DNA of 64,000 bases from Desulfoferula mesophila (lineage in GTDB: Bacteria > Desulfobacterota > Desulfarculia > Desulfarculales > Desulfarculaceae): contig NZ_AP028679.1 in NCBI RefSeq assembly GCF_037076455.1, positions 3,859,501 through 3,923,500 of the forward strand, written 5' to 3'. Below are positions 30,434-39,226 of this stretch, piece by piece. The stretch's first letter is position 1; every line of letters starts with the position of its first letter. Under the pieces are notes generated by a model that ran no database searches, was not told the origin of the DNA, and saw only the letters and a list, made by a program, of their open reading frames with translations. A program made the translations under genes and the position numbers.

Positions 30434-31411
30434 ATGTCCTTCCCCTTGGTGCGCATGCGCCGCCTGCGCAAGACCGAGGCCCTGCGGCGGTTGGTGGCCG
30501 AGACGGTCCTCACCCCCGACGACCTCATCTATCCCATGTTCGTCTGCCCCGGCGACGACGTCTGCCAGGGCATCGGCTCCATGCCCGGCGTGAACCGCTA
30601 CAGCATCGACGCGCTGGTGGAGGAATGCCGCAAGGTGGCCGACCTGGGCGTGCCGGGCGTGATCCTCTTCGGCATCCCGGAGAAAAAAGACGCCCTGGGC
30701 ACCGAGGGCTACTCGCCCAAGGGCATCATCCCCCGGGCGGTGCGCGCCGTGAAAAAGGCCCTGCCCAACCTCATCGTGATGTGCGACGTGTGCCTGTGCG
30801 AATACACCAGCCACGGCCACTGCGGCATCCTGGAAAAGGGCCACGTGCACAACGACGCCACGCTGGAGCTGTTGGCCCGCGCCTCGGTGGTATACGCCCA
30901 GGCCGGGGCCGACGTGGTGGCCCCCAGCGACATGATGGACGGCCGGGTGTTGGCCATCCGCGAGGGCCTGGAAGAGGCCGGGCTGGACGACGTCATCCTG
31001 TTGTCCTACGCCGCCAAGTACGCCAGCGCCTTTTACGGCCCCTTCCGCGAGGCGGCCGACAGCACCCCCCAAGAGGGCGACCGCCGGGGCTATCAGATGG
31101 ACCCGCCCAACTTCCGCGAGGCCATGCGCGAGGTGGCCATGGACGTGGAGGAGGGCGCGGACATGCTCATGGTCAAGCCCGCCCTGCCCTACCTGGACGT
31201 GCTTAGCGCGGTGCGCCAGGAGTTCGACCTGCCGCTGAGCGCCTATCAGGTGAGCGGCGAGTTCGCCATGATCAAGGCGGCGGGCCAGCAGGGTTGGATC
31301 GACGAACAGCGGGTGATGATGGAGAGCCTCATCAGCATCAAGCGGGCGGGGGCGGACTTCATCTTCACCTACTTCGCCAAGGAAGCCGCCGCCCTGGTGG
31401 GAGGCCGCTGA
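30434..31411 (+). CDS. hemB: Delta-aminolevulinic acid dehydratase (porphobilinogen synthase)
   Basis: 325 residues. Condenses two aminolevulinate molecules to porphobilinogen, the first common step to siroheme, heme and cobalamin. Zinc-type active site with C120, C122 and C130 ([14 protein letters not shown]) and the two Schiff-base lysines K195 ([13 protein letters not shown]) and K248 ([10 protein letters not shown]). Ribosome site TTTGGAGG lies 8 bases before ATG. Its stop overlaps the next ATG by one base. Location near ahbC fits a tetrapyrrole cluster. Confidence 0.96.
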   Translation: MSFPLVRMRRLRKTEALRRLVAETVLTPDDLIYPMFVCPGDDVCQGIGSMPGVNRYSIDALVEECRKVADLGVPGVILFGIPEKKDALGTEGYSPKGIIPRAVRAVKKALPNLIVMCDVCLCEYTSHGHCGILEKGHVHNDATLELLARASVVYAQAGADVVAPSDMMDGRVLAIREGLEEAGLDDVILLSYAAKYASAFYGPFREAADSTPQEGDRRGYQMDPPNFREAMREVAMDVEEGADMLMVKPALPYLDVLSAVRQEFDLPLSAYQVSGEFAMIKAAGQQGWIDEQRVMMESLISIKRAGADFIFTYFAKEAAALVGGR

Positions 31412-32430
31412 TGCGCCTGGCCCTTTGCGGCATGCCCGGCGCGGGCAAGTCCACCCTGTTCACCGCCCTGGCCGGACGCCGGGCCGGGGGAGCCGGGCGC
31501 GGCGAGGCCAACATGGCGCTCTTAAACGTGCCCGACGAGCGGGTGGACAAACTCAGCGCCCTGTACAAGCCCAAGAAGACCACCTACGCCCAGATCACCT
31601 TTGTGGACCCGCCGCCGCCCCCGGCCAAGCCCGAGGACCCGGCGGCCAAGCTGCCGGCCGAGTTGGGCCACGCCGACGGCCTTTTGCAGGTGGTGCGCAA
31701 CTTCGACGGCGGCCTGGGCGCGCCGGACCCGGCCGGGGAGTATCGCGACTTCCTGGACGAGCTGATCCTGCACGACCTCATCACCGTGGAGCGCCGCCTG
31801 GAGCGCATCGCGCTGGACCGCCAGCGGGGCCGCGACGTGGATGGCGAGGAGCTGGCTCTGTTGACCCGCGCCCAGGAGATGCTCAACGCCGAGCAGCTGC
31901 TGGACGCCGACGAGGAGATACCCGACCACCCCAAGCTCAGGGGCTTCGGGCTACTCACGGCCAAGCCGCGCATCGTGGTGGCCAACAACGCCGAGGACGA
32001 CCCCGAGCCGCCGGATTTGGGCGACGGGGTCGCGCCGGTGGTGGCCCGCGCGGCCATCGAGGCCGAGCTGGCCGAGCTGGAGCCCGAGGAGGCGGCCGAG
32101 TTCATGGCCGACCTGGGCATGGCCGAAAGCGCCCTGGATCGCCTGATCTTCGCGGCCTACGCCGCCTGCCGCCTCATCAGCTTCTTCACCGTGGGCGAGG
32201 ACGAGGTGCGCGCCTGGACCATCACCCAGGGCACCCTGGCCCAGCAGGCCGCCGGGGTGATCCACTCCGACCTGGAGCGCGGCTTCATCCGGGCCGAGAT
32301 CATGCGCCACCAGGACATTTTGGAGATGGGCTCCGAGGCGGCGGTCAAGAAGGCGGGGCTCATGAAGGTGGTGGGCAAGGACCATCTGGTGAGCGACGGC
32401 GAGGTCCTCCACGTGCGTTTCAACGTATAA
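31411..32430 (+). CDS. Divergent YchF-like (DUF933/TGS) GTPase
   Basis: 339 residues. P-loop GMPGAGKST at 7-15 and a C-terminal TGS/DUF933-like part with SFFTVGEDEVRAW, AAGVIHSDLERGFIRAE and HLVSDGEVLHVRFNV, the end typical of YchF/OLA1. The DxxG switch (DIAGL in YchF) is replaced by a proline-rich stretch (DPPPPPAKPEDP), and the N-(K/M)-x-E base-recognition motif is only vaguely present as ANNAEDD. The normal YchF is well conserved, so this is probably a paralogue with a changed nucleotide site. Overlaps hemB by one base (TGATG), hence co-translated. Confidence 0.75.
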   Translation: MRLALCGMPGAGKSTLFTALAGRRAGGAGRGEANMALLNVPDERVDKLSALYKPKKTTYAQITFVDPPPPPAKPEDPAAKLPAELGHADGLLQVVRNFDGGLGAPDPAGEYRDFLDELILHDLITVERRLERIALDRQRGRDVDGEELALLTRAQEMLNAEQLLDADEEIPDHPKLRGFGLLTAKPRIVVANNAEDDPEPPDLGDGVAPVVARAAIEAELAELEPEEAAEFMADLGMAESALDRLIFAAYAACRLISFFTVGEDEVRAWTITQGTLAQQAAGVIHSDLERGFIRAEIMRHQDILEMGSEAAVKKAGLMKVVGKDHLVSDGEVLHVRFNV

Positions 32431-32454
32431 TAGGGCTTAAGGGGCGTCTAACAC

Positions 32455-32483
32455 TTGACAGAAGCGCCCCCACGCACTAAATA
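32455..32483 (+). promoter_or_regulatory. Promoter of tRNA-Met
   Basis: TTGACA (32455-32460, perfect), 17 bases, TAAATA (32478-32483, four of six). Ends 11 bases before the tRNA, as expected for a stable RNA gene. Confidence 0.75.
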
Positions 32484-32494
32484 TTAGCCTCTCT

Positions 32495-32571
32495 GGCGAT
32501 GTAGCTCAGATGGTGAGAGCATGCGGCTCATATCCGCAGTGTCCGGGGTTCAAGTCCCTGCATCGCCACCA
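32495..32571 (+). tRNA. tRNA-Met (CAT), probably elongator
   Basis: 77 bases, acceptor GGCGATG/CATCGCC, D arm TAGCTCAGATGGTGAGAGC, anticodon stem TGCGG/CCGCA with loop CTCATAT, T arm GGTTCAAGTCC, encoded CCA. The acceptor starts with a paired G, unlike initiator tRNA, so elongator Met is likely; a lysidine-modified tRNA-Ile (CAT) is not excluded. Confidence 0.88.
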
Positions 32572-32582
32572 TAGCCAGCACG

Positions 32583-32613
32583 ACCAGCCGCTTTCGGGCG
32601 GCTGGTTTTTTTA
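32583..32613 (+). terminator. Rho-independent terminator after tRNA-Met
   Basis: Perfect 9-bp stem (32583-32591 with 32598-32606), six-base loop TTTCGG, followed by a run of seven T. Confidence 0.9.
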
Positions 32614-32721
32614 GTGCTCCCGCTCTGTATATGGCGGGGTCGCTCGGCCCAGGCGGAAAAGAGCCGCGCCCCTCGGGCCTGGTTTTAGCGAGAGCCCCCC
32701 GGCCGAGACGGAGCCGGCCCT

Positions 32722-33551
32722 TCAGTCCAAGGTGACCCTTCCCCGGGTGGTGCCGCCCTGGCGCACCATTATGGCTCGCACCAGAACTCCATGTTCTTGC
32801 CCCGGCTCCAGCACCTCCACCGCGTACACCCCCGGGACCAGGGCGAAATGCCCCGGCGATCGGGCCCGGCCTGCCCCTCGGTCAGGTAGTAGCCGTCGTC
32901 GCGGTACACCTTGATATTGGCCTGCACCGGCCGCCCCCCTTTGACGGCCTCCACCTCCAGCCAGCCCTGCACGAACTCGGCGCCAAGCTCCACTCGGCCG
33001 CCCGGCTCCAACCGGAAGGGCGCCAGCCGCACGGTGGGGCCGTCGGGCAGGCCGGTGTGCAGCACCACGGCGCGGTAGCGGCCCGGGGGCAGTTTTAGCT
33101 CCACCCAGCCGCGGGGAGGCACGGCCATATCCTTGACCAGTCCGTCCCCCGGCTGCCGGTACACGTACAAGCGCCCGAAGGTGGGGCGCCCGTTCATGCG
33201 CACCGCGACCCGCAGCCGGGCCGCCTGGTTGGGGGCCGCCGCCTTGGGCTCCACCTGCACCCGCATCCCAGGAGACAAAGGTACGACCACCCGGCGCTCG
33301 GCCAAAAGCAGCCGCTCCCCCCGCTGCTCCACCACCTCCCACTCGCCCAGAAGCATGGGCAGGCCGCCGGCCAAATACACCAACTCCACCCGGCTGCCTG
33401 GGGCGAGTTCGGCGGGGACCTCCAGTTTGAGGCTGGCCCGGCCTTGGCCCGACTTGGCCACCTGGGCGGTTAGCCCGGCCAGGGCCGCCGCCGGAACCAG
33501 CAACAAAACCAGCCAGAGGCACCAGACGATCAGAGTCGCGCGCACGGCCAT
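32722..33551 (-). pseudogene. Secreted beta-rich protein, interrupted by a frameshift near 32850
   Basis: From ATG 33551 (MAVRATLIVWCLWLVLLLVP) the frame has a clear signal peptide, then about 220 residues of beta-rich sequence (VELKLPPGRYRAVVLHTGLP, VQANIKVYRDDGYYLTEG). After ...GPDRR the frame runs into unlikely text, while the next frame continues sensibly with HFALVPGVYAVEVLEPGQE to a stop at 32722. One missing base in the GGGG run near 32850 would join them. It may be a true pseudogene or a sequencing error. Repeated pattern 'PPGRY / VPGVYAVEV' suggests carboxypeptidase-regulatory-like or PEGA-type folds. Function unknown. An upstream ATG at 33590 is possible. Confidence 0.6.
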
Positions 33552-33805
33552 AATTGTGCCTTTCCCGAAAACCCGGACGATATTGGGCATTGCGTTTTCG
33601 GCCCCGGTAATCTACAAACAAATCAGTTGCAATATACCATCGCGGGGGCCGGCTAATGAAACCTCCCATCCCTCCTTAAGACGACTCCTAACAAATAAAG
33701 CCTTCCGGCAGGAATTACCTATACCAAGCCCTGTTTCTTCCATCTTCCAGCGCGCACCGGCTTGCCCCTCTGATTCATGGAAAGACCTGCAAAGAGGAGA
33801 AACCC

Positions 33806-35041
33806 ATGAGATTCTTCCGCCTATTCTGCCTATTCCTGTTTTGCCTGCTCCTTTGGTCCCCAACCGCCACTGCCGAGACCCTGCAGGAATGCGTCAATCG
33901 CTATTGTCCCGCCTGCGCCAACTCGGTCAGCCTGTTGGGCCAGTCCACCTCCCGTGATTGCGAGGCCTGCAAAGCCCAGCGAAGCAATGAGATCTCCCGA
34001 TGCGCCCAACCCGCCTCGCCCGGTGGCGGAGGTGGCGGAGGTGGCGGGGGCGGAGGTGGCGGGGGCGGAGGAGGCGGTGGTGGCGGCCGGGTGCCGGCCC
34101 TGGGCGCGGGCCAGGACGGCGGCCGTTGCTATGTGGGCTCGCGGCCGGGTACCAATCCCACCCAGTATGCGGTGGCATGCGACGGCAACGACGGGCCGGG
34201 GACCTGGAAGCTGAGCAACCACGGCGCCTACCACATAGAGCTGGGGCCCACCACCTGGGCGGCGTGCTGGAACTACGTCAACGCGCGCCGCACCGATCCC
34301 AGCGGGGGGCGCTGCTATGTGGGTTACAACCCCAGCACCCGGCGCTACGCCGTGGCCTGCGACGGCAACGACGGCACCGCCGGACAAAAGCTGGCCAGCC
34401 AGGGCTACACCAGCATCGTCAAGGGCCCGAGCACCTGGAACCAGTGCTGGACCTATGTGCGCAACAAACAACCCGGAGGGAAACCGGTCAACCCCACCGG
34501 CCGCTGTTTCGTGGGCTATAATCCGGCGACCAAGCGCTATGCCGTGGCCTGCGACGGCAACGACGGCACCGCCGGACAAAAGCTGGCCAGCCAGGGCTAC
34601 ACCAGCATCGTCAAGGGCCCGAGCACCTGGAACCAGTGCTGGACCTATGTGCGCAACAAACAACCCGGAGGGAAACCGGTCAACCCCACCGGCCGCTGTT
34701 TCGTGGGCTATAATCCGGCGACCAAGCGCTACGCCGTGGCCTGCGACGGCAACGACGGCACCGGCTCCCACAAGCTCGTCACTCATGGCTATACCGCCAT
34801 CGTTCGCGGACCCACCTCCTGGGACAACTGCCAGCGTTACGTCAAGGCGGTGAACAAGCCTCCCACCTGCCTGGTGGGCTTCAACCGCGACACCGGGCGC
34901 TACCTGGCGGTAATGGACGATCCCGCGGGTTCGGCCAGCGGCAAGTTGGTGCGCGGGGGCTACAACGTGATGGTGTTCCGGGGCAAAAACATGAACGAAT
35001 GCCAAAGCTTCATCCGCTCCAAGTTGCAAGGTAACCGCTGA
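33806..35041 (+). CDS. Secreted Cys-repeat protein with polyglycine linker
   Basis: 411 residues. Signal peptide 1-23, then a small Cys-rich head (C29, C34, C37, C52, C55, C66), a run of 22 glycines at 73-94 and five tandem repeats of about 60-64 residues to the C-terminus. Repeats 1-4 share C-Y/F-V-G, YAVACDGNDG, KL, GY, GP and W..C..YV with three cysteines each; the fifth has two and lost CDGNDG. Repeats 2 and 3 are copies of one 192-base unit identical over 191 bases. Ribosome site GAGGAG precedes ATG. I recognise no family. Likely periplasmic or extracellular and disulfide-bonded, with calcium binding by the Asp-rich motif possible. Confidence 0.8.
   Translation: MRFFRLFCLFLFCLLLWSPTATAETLQECVNRYCPACANSVSLLGQSTSRDCEACKAQRSNEISRCAQPASPGGGGGGGGGGGGGGGGGGGGGGRVPALGAGQDGGRCYVGSRPGTNPTQYAVACDGNDGPGTWKLSNHGAYHIELGPTTWAACWNYVNARRTDPSGGRCYVGYNPSTRRYAVACDGNDGTAGQKLASQGYTSIVKGPSTWNQCWTYVRNKQPGGKPVNPTGRCFVGYNPATKRYAVACDGNDGTAGQKLASQGYTSIVKGPSTWNQCWTYVRNKQPGGKPVNPTGRCFVGYNPATKRYAVACDGNDGTGSHKLVTHGYTAIVRGPTSWDNCQRYVKAVNKPPTCLVGFNRDTGRYLAVMDDPAGSASGKLVRGGYNVMVFRGKNMNECQSFIRSKLQGNR
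34022..34087 (+). repeat. GGN microsatellite encoding 22 glycines
   Basis: Twenty-two consecutive GGT/GGC/GGA/GGG codons with internal triplet-pair repetition (GGTGGCGGA). Such a tract can change length by slippage in steps of three bases, changing the linker without breaking the frame. Confidence 0.9.
34349..34732 (+). repeat. Tandem 192-bp direct repeats within the Cys-repeat gene
   Basis: Units 34349-34540 and 34541-34732 are identical over 191 bases; similarity runs on into a third, more diverged unit. This signals recent unequal duplication of one protein domain. Confidence 0.9.
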
Positions 35042-35113
35042 CCCGGCCCCCGGAGGCCTCAGACCACCCCTGGCCGCGAGAGGACCCCGCGGCCGCCAGC
35101 CGGAGAAGAGATC

Positions 35114-36808
35114 ATGCGTGTGCCCAGAGTGCCGGTTCTGGCCTTGTGCCTCGGCCTGACCCTCGTCGTTGCCTGCACCCAGACCAGTCCCCCCGCCCCG
35201 GAGCGGACCGCGCCGCCGGCCTCGGCCAAGGCGCAGCCCCCGGCCTCACCGCCGCCAGCCCCCCAGCCGAAGCTGACCCCGGCCAACGCCCCGGCTCTAA
35301 TGGGCGACACGGGCAGGTCGCGGCGCATTGTGGAAGCGGCCCCGGGGGCCGCGGCCGTGCAACGCATGCCCAGCCAACCCACCGACCGGGAGACCTACCA
35401 GGAGATATCCTCCAACCCGGTGCGCCGGGTGGCCGAGCACCCGGTATCCACCTTCAGCGCGGACGTGGACACCGGGGCTTACGCCAACGTGCGCCGTTTC
35501 CTGCGCGAGGGCCGTCTGCCCCCCAGGGACGCGGTGCGCATCGAAGAGATGATCAACTACTTCCCCTACGCTTACCCAGGTCCCCGCGACACAAAGGTCC
35601 CCTTTGCCGCCGCGGTGGAGATCGCCCCCACCCCCTGGAATCCCCACACCCTGCTTTTGCGCCTGGGCATCAAGGGCTATGAGGTCCAGGCGGCCCAGCG
35701 CCCCGCCGCCAACCTGGTGTTTTTGATCGACGTCTCCGGCTCCATGCGCAGCCCGGACAAACTGCCCCTGCTCAAGAAAGCCCTGGGGTTGCTGGTGCGG
35801 CAGCTGCAGCCCAGGGACCGGGTGAGCATCGTGGTTTACTCCGGAGCCTCCGGGGTAGCGCTGCCGCCCACCCCCGGCGACCAACAGGCGGTCATACTGG
35901 CCGCAGTGAACGGCCTGCGCGCCGCGGGCAGCACCGCCGGGGGCCAGGGCCTGCAACTGGCCTACGACCTGGCCCGCCAAGCCTTCATTCCCCAGGGGGT
36001 CAACCGCATCCTCCTGGCCACCGACGGCGACTTCAACGTGGGCATCACCAATTACCGCCAGCTCATGGACCTAGTGGCCGGCCAGCGCAAGACCGGGGTA
36101 GGCCTGACCACCCTGGGCTTCGGCCGGGGCAACTACAACGAGCGGCTCATGGAGCGCCTAGCCGACGTGGGCAACGGCAACTACTTTTATATCGACAACC
36201 TGAACGAGGCCCAGAAGGTGCTGGTGGACCAGCTTGCCGCCACCATGCTCACCATCGCCCAGGACGTGAAAATCCAGGTGGAGTTCAATCCGGTGGTGGT
36301 GGCCGAGTACCGCCTGATCGGCTACGAGAACCGCCTGCTCAAGCGCGAGGACTTCACCAACGACCAGGTGGACGCCGGGGAAGTAGGCGCGGGGCACACG
36401 GTCACGGCCCTGTATGAGATCGCCCTGGTGGGTAGCCAGGGGATGCGCCTGGAGCCCCTGCGCTATGCCCCGGCGGCTGCATCCCCGGCCTCCCCCGCCG
36501 CCCGTAAGGAGCTGGCCTTCCTGAAGATCCGCTACAAGCTGCCCGGGCAGCAAAAGAGCCTTCTAATGCAGACCCCCATTGCCCGCAGCCAGGTGCGCCG
36601 CGACTTGGCCGCCGCCCCGGCCGACTTCCGCTGGGCCGCGGCGGTGGCGGCCTTTGGCGAGATCCTGCGGGGTGGAGTATATACCGGAGAGTTCAGTTAC
36701 CCGCAGGTGCTGGCCCTGGCCCAGGGAGCCAAAGGCGACGACCCTTACGGCTACCGGGGCGAAATGCATAGCCTGGTGCGCCTGGCCCAGAGCCTGGACC
36801 ATCGCTGA
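35114..36808 (+). CDS. VWA-domain lipoprotein, YfbK-like
   Basis: 564 residues. Lipoprotein signal with VVAC lipobox at about residue 21, Pro/Ala-rich linker (about 25-60), an N-terminal VWF_N-like part with VSTFSADVDTGAYANVRRFL, a von Willebrand factor A domain with the complete metal site DVSGSM, and a C-terminal YfbK-like part (about 400-564, LKREDFTNDQVDAGEVGAGH). YfbK homologues are widespread but of unknown function; surface protein-protein binding is likely. It lies 72 bases after the Cys-repeat gene, and both encode secreted proteins. GGAGAAG precedes ATG. Confidence 0.9.
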   Translation: MRVPRVPVLALCLGLTLVVACTQTSPPAPERTAPPASAKAQPPASPPPAPQPKLTPANAPALMGDTGRSRRIVEAAPGAAAVQRMPSQPTDRETYQEISSNPVRRVAEHPVSTFSADVDTGAYANVRRFLREGRLPPRDAVRIEEMINYFPYAYPGPRDTKVPFAAAVEIAPTPWNPHTLLLRLGIKGYEVQAAQRPAANLVFLIDVSGSMRSPDKLPLLKKALGLLVRQLQPRDRVSIVVYSGASGVALPPTPGDQQAVILAAVNGLRAAGSTAGGQGLQLAYDLARQAFIPQGVNRILLATDGDFNVGITNYRQLMDLVAGQRKTGVGLTTLGFGRGNYNERLMERLADVGNGNYFYIDNLNEAQKVLVDQLAATMLTIAQDVKIQVEFNPVVVAEYRLIGYENRLLKREDFTNDQVDAGEVGAGHTVTALYEIALVGSQGMRLEPLRYAPAAASPASPAARKELAFLKIRYKLPGQQKSLLMQTPIARSQVRRDLAAAPADFRWAAAVAAFGEILRGGVYTGEFSYPQVLALAQGAKGDDPYGYRGEMHSLVRLAQSLDHR

Positions 36809-36827
36809 ATTCGACCTTGTTCATCCC

Positions 36828-36859
36828 GGAGCCGCCCGCCGGGGCGGCTCCTTTTTTTT
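36828..36859 (+). terminator. Terminator of the VWA gene
   Basis: GGAGCCGCCC pairs with GGGCGGCTCC around a CGCCGG-type centre, followed by eight T. Confidence 0.9.
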
Positions 36860-36909
36860 GGCCCGCGAGGGGGCGGAGCGCACCGGGTCGTTTTGAGCAA
36901 CCGTGATTG

Positions 36910-38070
36910 ATGCGCTACTACTTTTTCCTCATAGCCCTGCTTTCGGCCTTTCCCGCCCTTAGCACCGACATGTACCTGCCGGCCCTGCCGGTATTGCAGG
37001 AAACCTGGGGCCAGCCCCTGGCCACGGAGAACCTCACCCTGATCTCCTTCTTCGTAACCTATTGCCTTTTCATGCTCATCTACGGGCCGGTCTCCGACCG
37101 CATCGGCCGGCGCAAGCCTCTTTTGGTGGGCATCGCCGGCTATGTGGTGGCCTGCGCCGCCTGCGCCGCCTCCAGCGGGGTGTGGATGATGGTGGGGTTT
37201 AGGGCCCTGCAGGCGGCCGGGGCTGCCTCGGCCTCGGCACTGGCCCTGGCCATCGCCAAGGACGTCTTCGAGTCCGAGAAGCGGGCCCAGATCATTGCCT
37301 ACGTCTCGGTGATCATCGCCCTGGCCCCCATGCTGGCCCCCATCATCGGCGGCTGGATCATGACCCTGCTGGACTGGCCCTGGGTTTTCGCCGTCCAGGG
37401 CCTCCTGGGCCTGGTGGCCCTGGCCGCGGTGTGGCGCATGCCCGAGCCGCTCAGGGTCTTTTCCGACGACAAGCTCTCGGCCACCCTGACCTTGTACGTG
37501 CGCATCCTGGCCAACCTCCGCTTCACCGGACTGAACCTGTCCACCGCCCTTATGGGCCTGCCCTTTTTCGCCTTCATCGCCGCCTCCTCGGACATCTACA
37601 TCACCCGCTTCGGCCTTAGCGAAACCGACTTCGGCTACTTCTTCGCCTTCAACGCCCTGTCGTTGATGAGCGGCTCGTTCGCCTTCACCCGCCTGTCGCG
37701 CCTGCTCTCCACCAAGCACGTGCTGACCCTGAGCTTCGCGGGCATCTTCGCCGCCGGGCTGTGGATGAGCCTGGGCAGCCACGCCGGGCCCTGGGACCTG
37801 GCCCTGCCCATGTGGGTGCTGGGGTTTTGCCTGGGCTTGTCGCGCCCCCCGGCCACCAACCTCATCCTGGACCAGGTGGATCACGACACCGGCAGCGCTT
37901 CCTCGCTCATCGCCTTCAGCTTCATGATGCTGGGGGCGTTGGGCATGTTTCTGGTGTCGTTGGATTGGGCCGACAAGATCACGGTCATCGGCGTGCTGGG
38001 GGTATTGGTGGGCGGGGTGGACTTGATATTCTGGGGTCTATCCGCCAAGCGCCTCGCCAAAAAAGCCTGA
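36910..38070 (+). CDS. MFS efflux transporter, Bcr/CflA type
   Basis: 386 residues with about 12 membrane helices. The start (FPALSTDMYLPALPVLQ) and motif A (GPVSDRIGRRKPLL, near residue 60) are typical of Bcr/CflA drug:proton antiporters, with the acidic D in helix 1. Substrate cannot be read from sequence. I start at ATG 36910; TTG one codon earlier is also open. The ribosome site is weak. Stands alone after the preceding terminator. Confidence 0.9.
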   Translation: MRYYFFLIALLSAFPALSTDMYLPALPVLQETWGQPLATENLTLISFFVTYCLFMLIYGPVSDRIGRRKPLLVGIAGYVVACAACAASSGVWMMVGFRALQAAGAASASALALAIAKDVFESEKRAQIIAYVSVIIALAPMLAPIIGGWIMTLLDWPWVFAVQGLLGLVALAAVWRMPEPLRVFSDDKLSATLTLYVRILANLRFTGLNLSTALMGLPFFAFIAASSDIYITRFGLSETDFGYFFAFNALSLMSGSFAFTRLSRLLSTKHVLTLSFAGIFAAGLWMSLGSHAGPWDLALPMWVLGFCLGLSRPPATNLILDQVDHDTGSASSLIAFSFMMLGALGMFLVSLDWADKITVIGVLGVLVGGVDLIFWGLSAKRLAKKA

Positions 38071-38278
38071 ACCTTATCTCCCGGCAAAATGGCCTTCCGC
38101 AGGCGCCAGCCGTCCCAATTTGATTGCAAAAATATCACCAGGTACGCGCTTAAAAAATCAGCGCTCAGCCCCACCATTTTTCCCCGAAGCGGCCATTCAC
38201 TACTAAAAAGAAAGTATTTGGAATAGGGGGCTTATTGTGTGATCATATGCGAGCTTAAGCGGACCAAGGGAGCAGGGC

Positions 38279-39067
38279 ATGCACAGGTTTGCCAACGGGT
38301 TGTGGGCAACAATTTCTCGCTCAGCAATGATCATTGCGTACTTCGGCAGTGCAGCTATCTGCCTGTGGAGCCTATCCATAGCATGGGAGATGGGCACTAT
38401 TACCTTTGCCTTGACAATAACACTCCCAGTCATAGCCCAAATCATTTTAGCAATAATAACGTGGCATGCTACCGGAACCTTCTTTAACTGGTACACCATG
38501 GGAGTGGCCCTTTGCGCCGTATGTGTTCCAGTTATACAATTATCTTCAGCAGTTACAGATTTTAAGGTGACGGATATAGGGTTGGTCATCGCTAAAATAT
38601 TAGCGGGTATTACCATAGTCACTTTAGCGGCGGCCCTGGCATTTTCAATCCTGCTCAATCCATCCAGCCGCCTATACTACGATAAAATATTGTCTCCACG
38701 CACCGCCAAAGGACAAGAGCATACCAAAAATTACAACCCGGAAAACATCGTCAATGCCTTTCTCCGCGCAGCATTATCAGGAGACAAATTCTCTGAAACA
38801 GGACTGGGAATCAATCTCAAGGAATATGACTATAAGCACTTCAAAGGCGATTTGCAGGAGCTGACAGGTTTTTTATCCGACGCATACAAATTTTCGCTGC
38901 AGGCCACTGACGGGTACCTTGAAGAAATCGGAGCCGGTTTTACGGGAAGATGGCGCAATGGTGTCCAAGCTTATTCAAATTTGATGGACGATGGATTAAA
39001 TAATTTTAATGCCGGAAATCTCAAATGGACATCAAGGGACCAAGAGCCATTGGTGGATCCCAAATAG
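38279..39067 (+). CDS. Unknown membrane protein, AT-rich
   Basis: 262 residues. Four hydrophobic helices in the first 130 residues (for example SAMIIAYFGSAAICLWSLSI), then a soluble, helical C-terminal part with DLQELTGFLSDAYKFSLQA. Base composition is much more AT-rich than its neighbours, and codon use (AAT, ATA, TTA) differs, so it was probably acquired. Ribosome site GGGAGCAGGG precedes ATG. I do not recognise a family; the layout of a membrane anchor with a cytosolic tail resembles some accessory effector proteins, but nothing more can be said. Confidence 0.65.
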   Translation: MHRFANGLWATISRSAMIIAYFGSAAICLWSLSIAWEMGTITFALTITLPVIAQIILAIITWHATGTFFNWYTMGVALCAVCVPVIQLSSAVTDFKVTDIGLVIAKILAGITIVTLAAALAFSILLNPSSRLYYDKILSPRTAKGQEHTKNYNPENIVNAFLRAALSGDKFSETGLGINLKEYDYKHFKGDLQELTGFLSDAYKFSLQATDGYLEEIGAGFTGRWRNGVQAYSNLMDDGLNNFNAGNLKWTSRDQEPLVDPK

Positions 39068-39170
39068 CATTTCGCCCTCAAAACAGGCAAAAACTGTAGT
39101 CGTAATATTAAGCGGCAAAGCTTTCCCGGACTTCCGCCCACCGAGCTCGCGCTTAATTTTTTTCGCCGCC

Positions 39171-39207
39171 AAAAAACGAGGGGAGCGGCCCGAGGCCGCT
39201 CCCCTAG
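39171..39207 (-). terminator. Terminator of the acidic protein gene
   Basis: On the minus strand AGGGGAGCGGCC pairs with GGCCGCTCCCCT, followed by CGTTTTTT. It is 20 bases past the stop at 39227. Confidence 0.85.
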
Positions 39208-39226
39208 AGCCGCTCGGGGGCGAGGG

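Noticed and set aside
31294-31410. N-terminal extension of the YchF-like protein by 39 codons
   Set aside because: Lies entirely within hemB in another frame; the P-loop protein begins naturally at 31411.
34022-34732. Possible CRISPR-like or intergenic repeat
   Set aside because: The repeats are inside a coding frame, 192 bp long, directly adjacent with no spacers; they encode protein domains.
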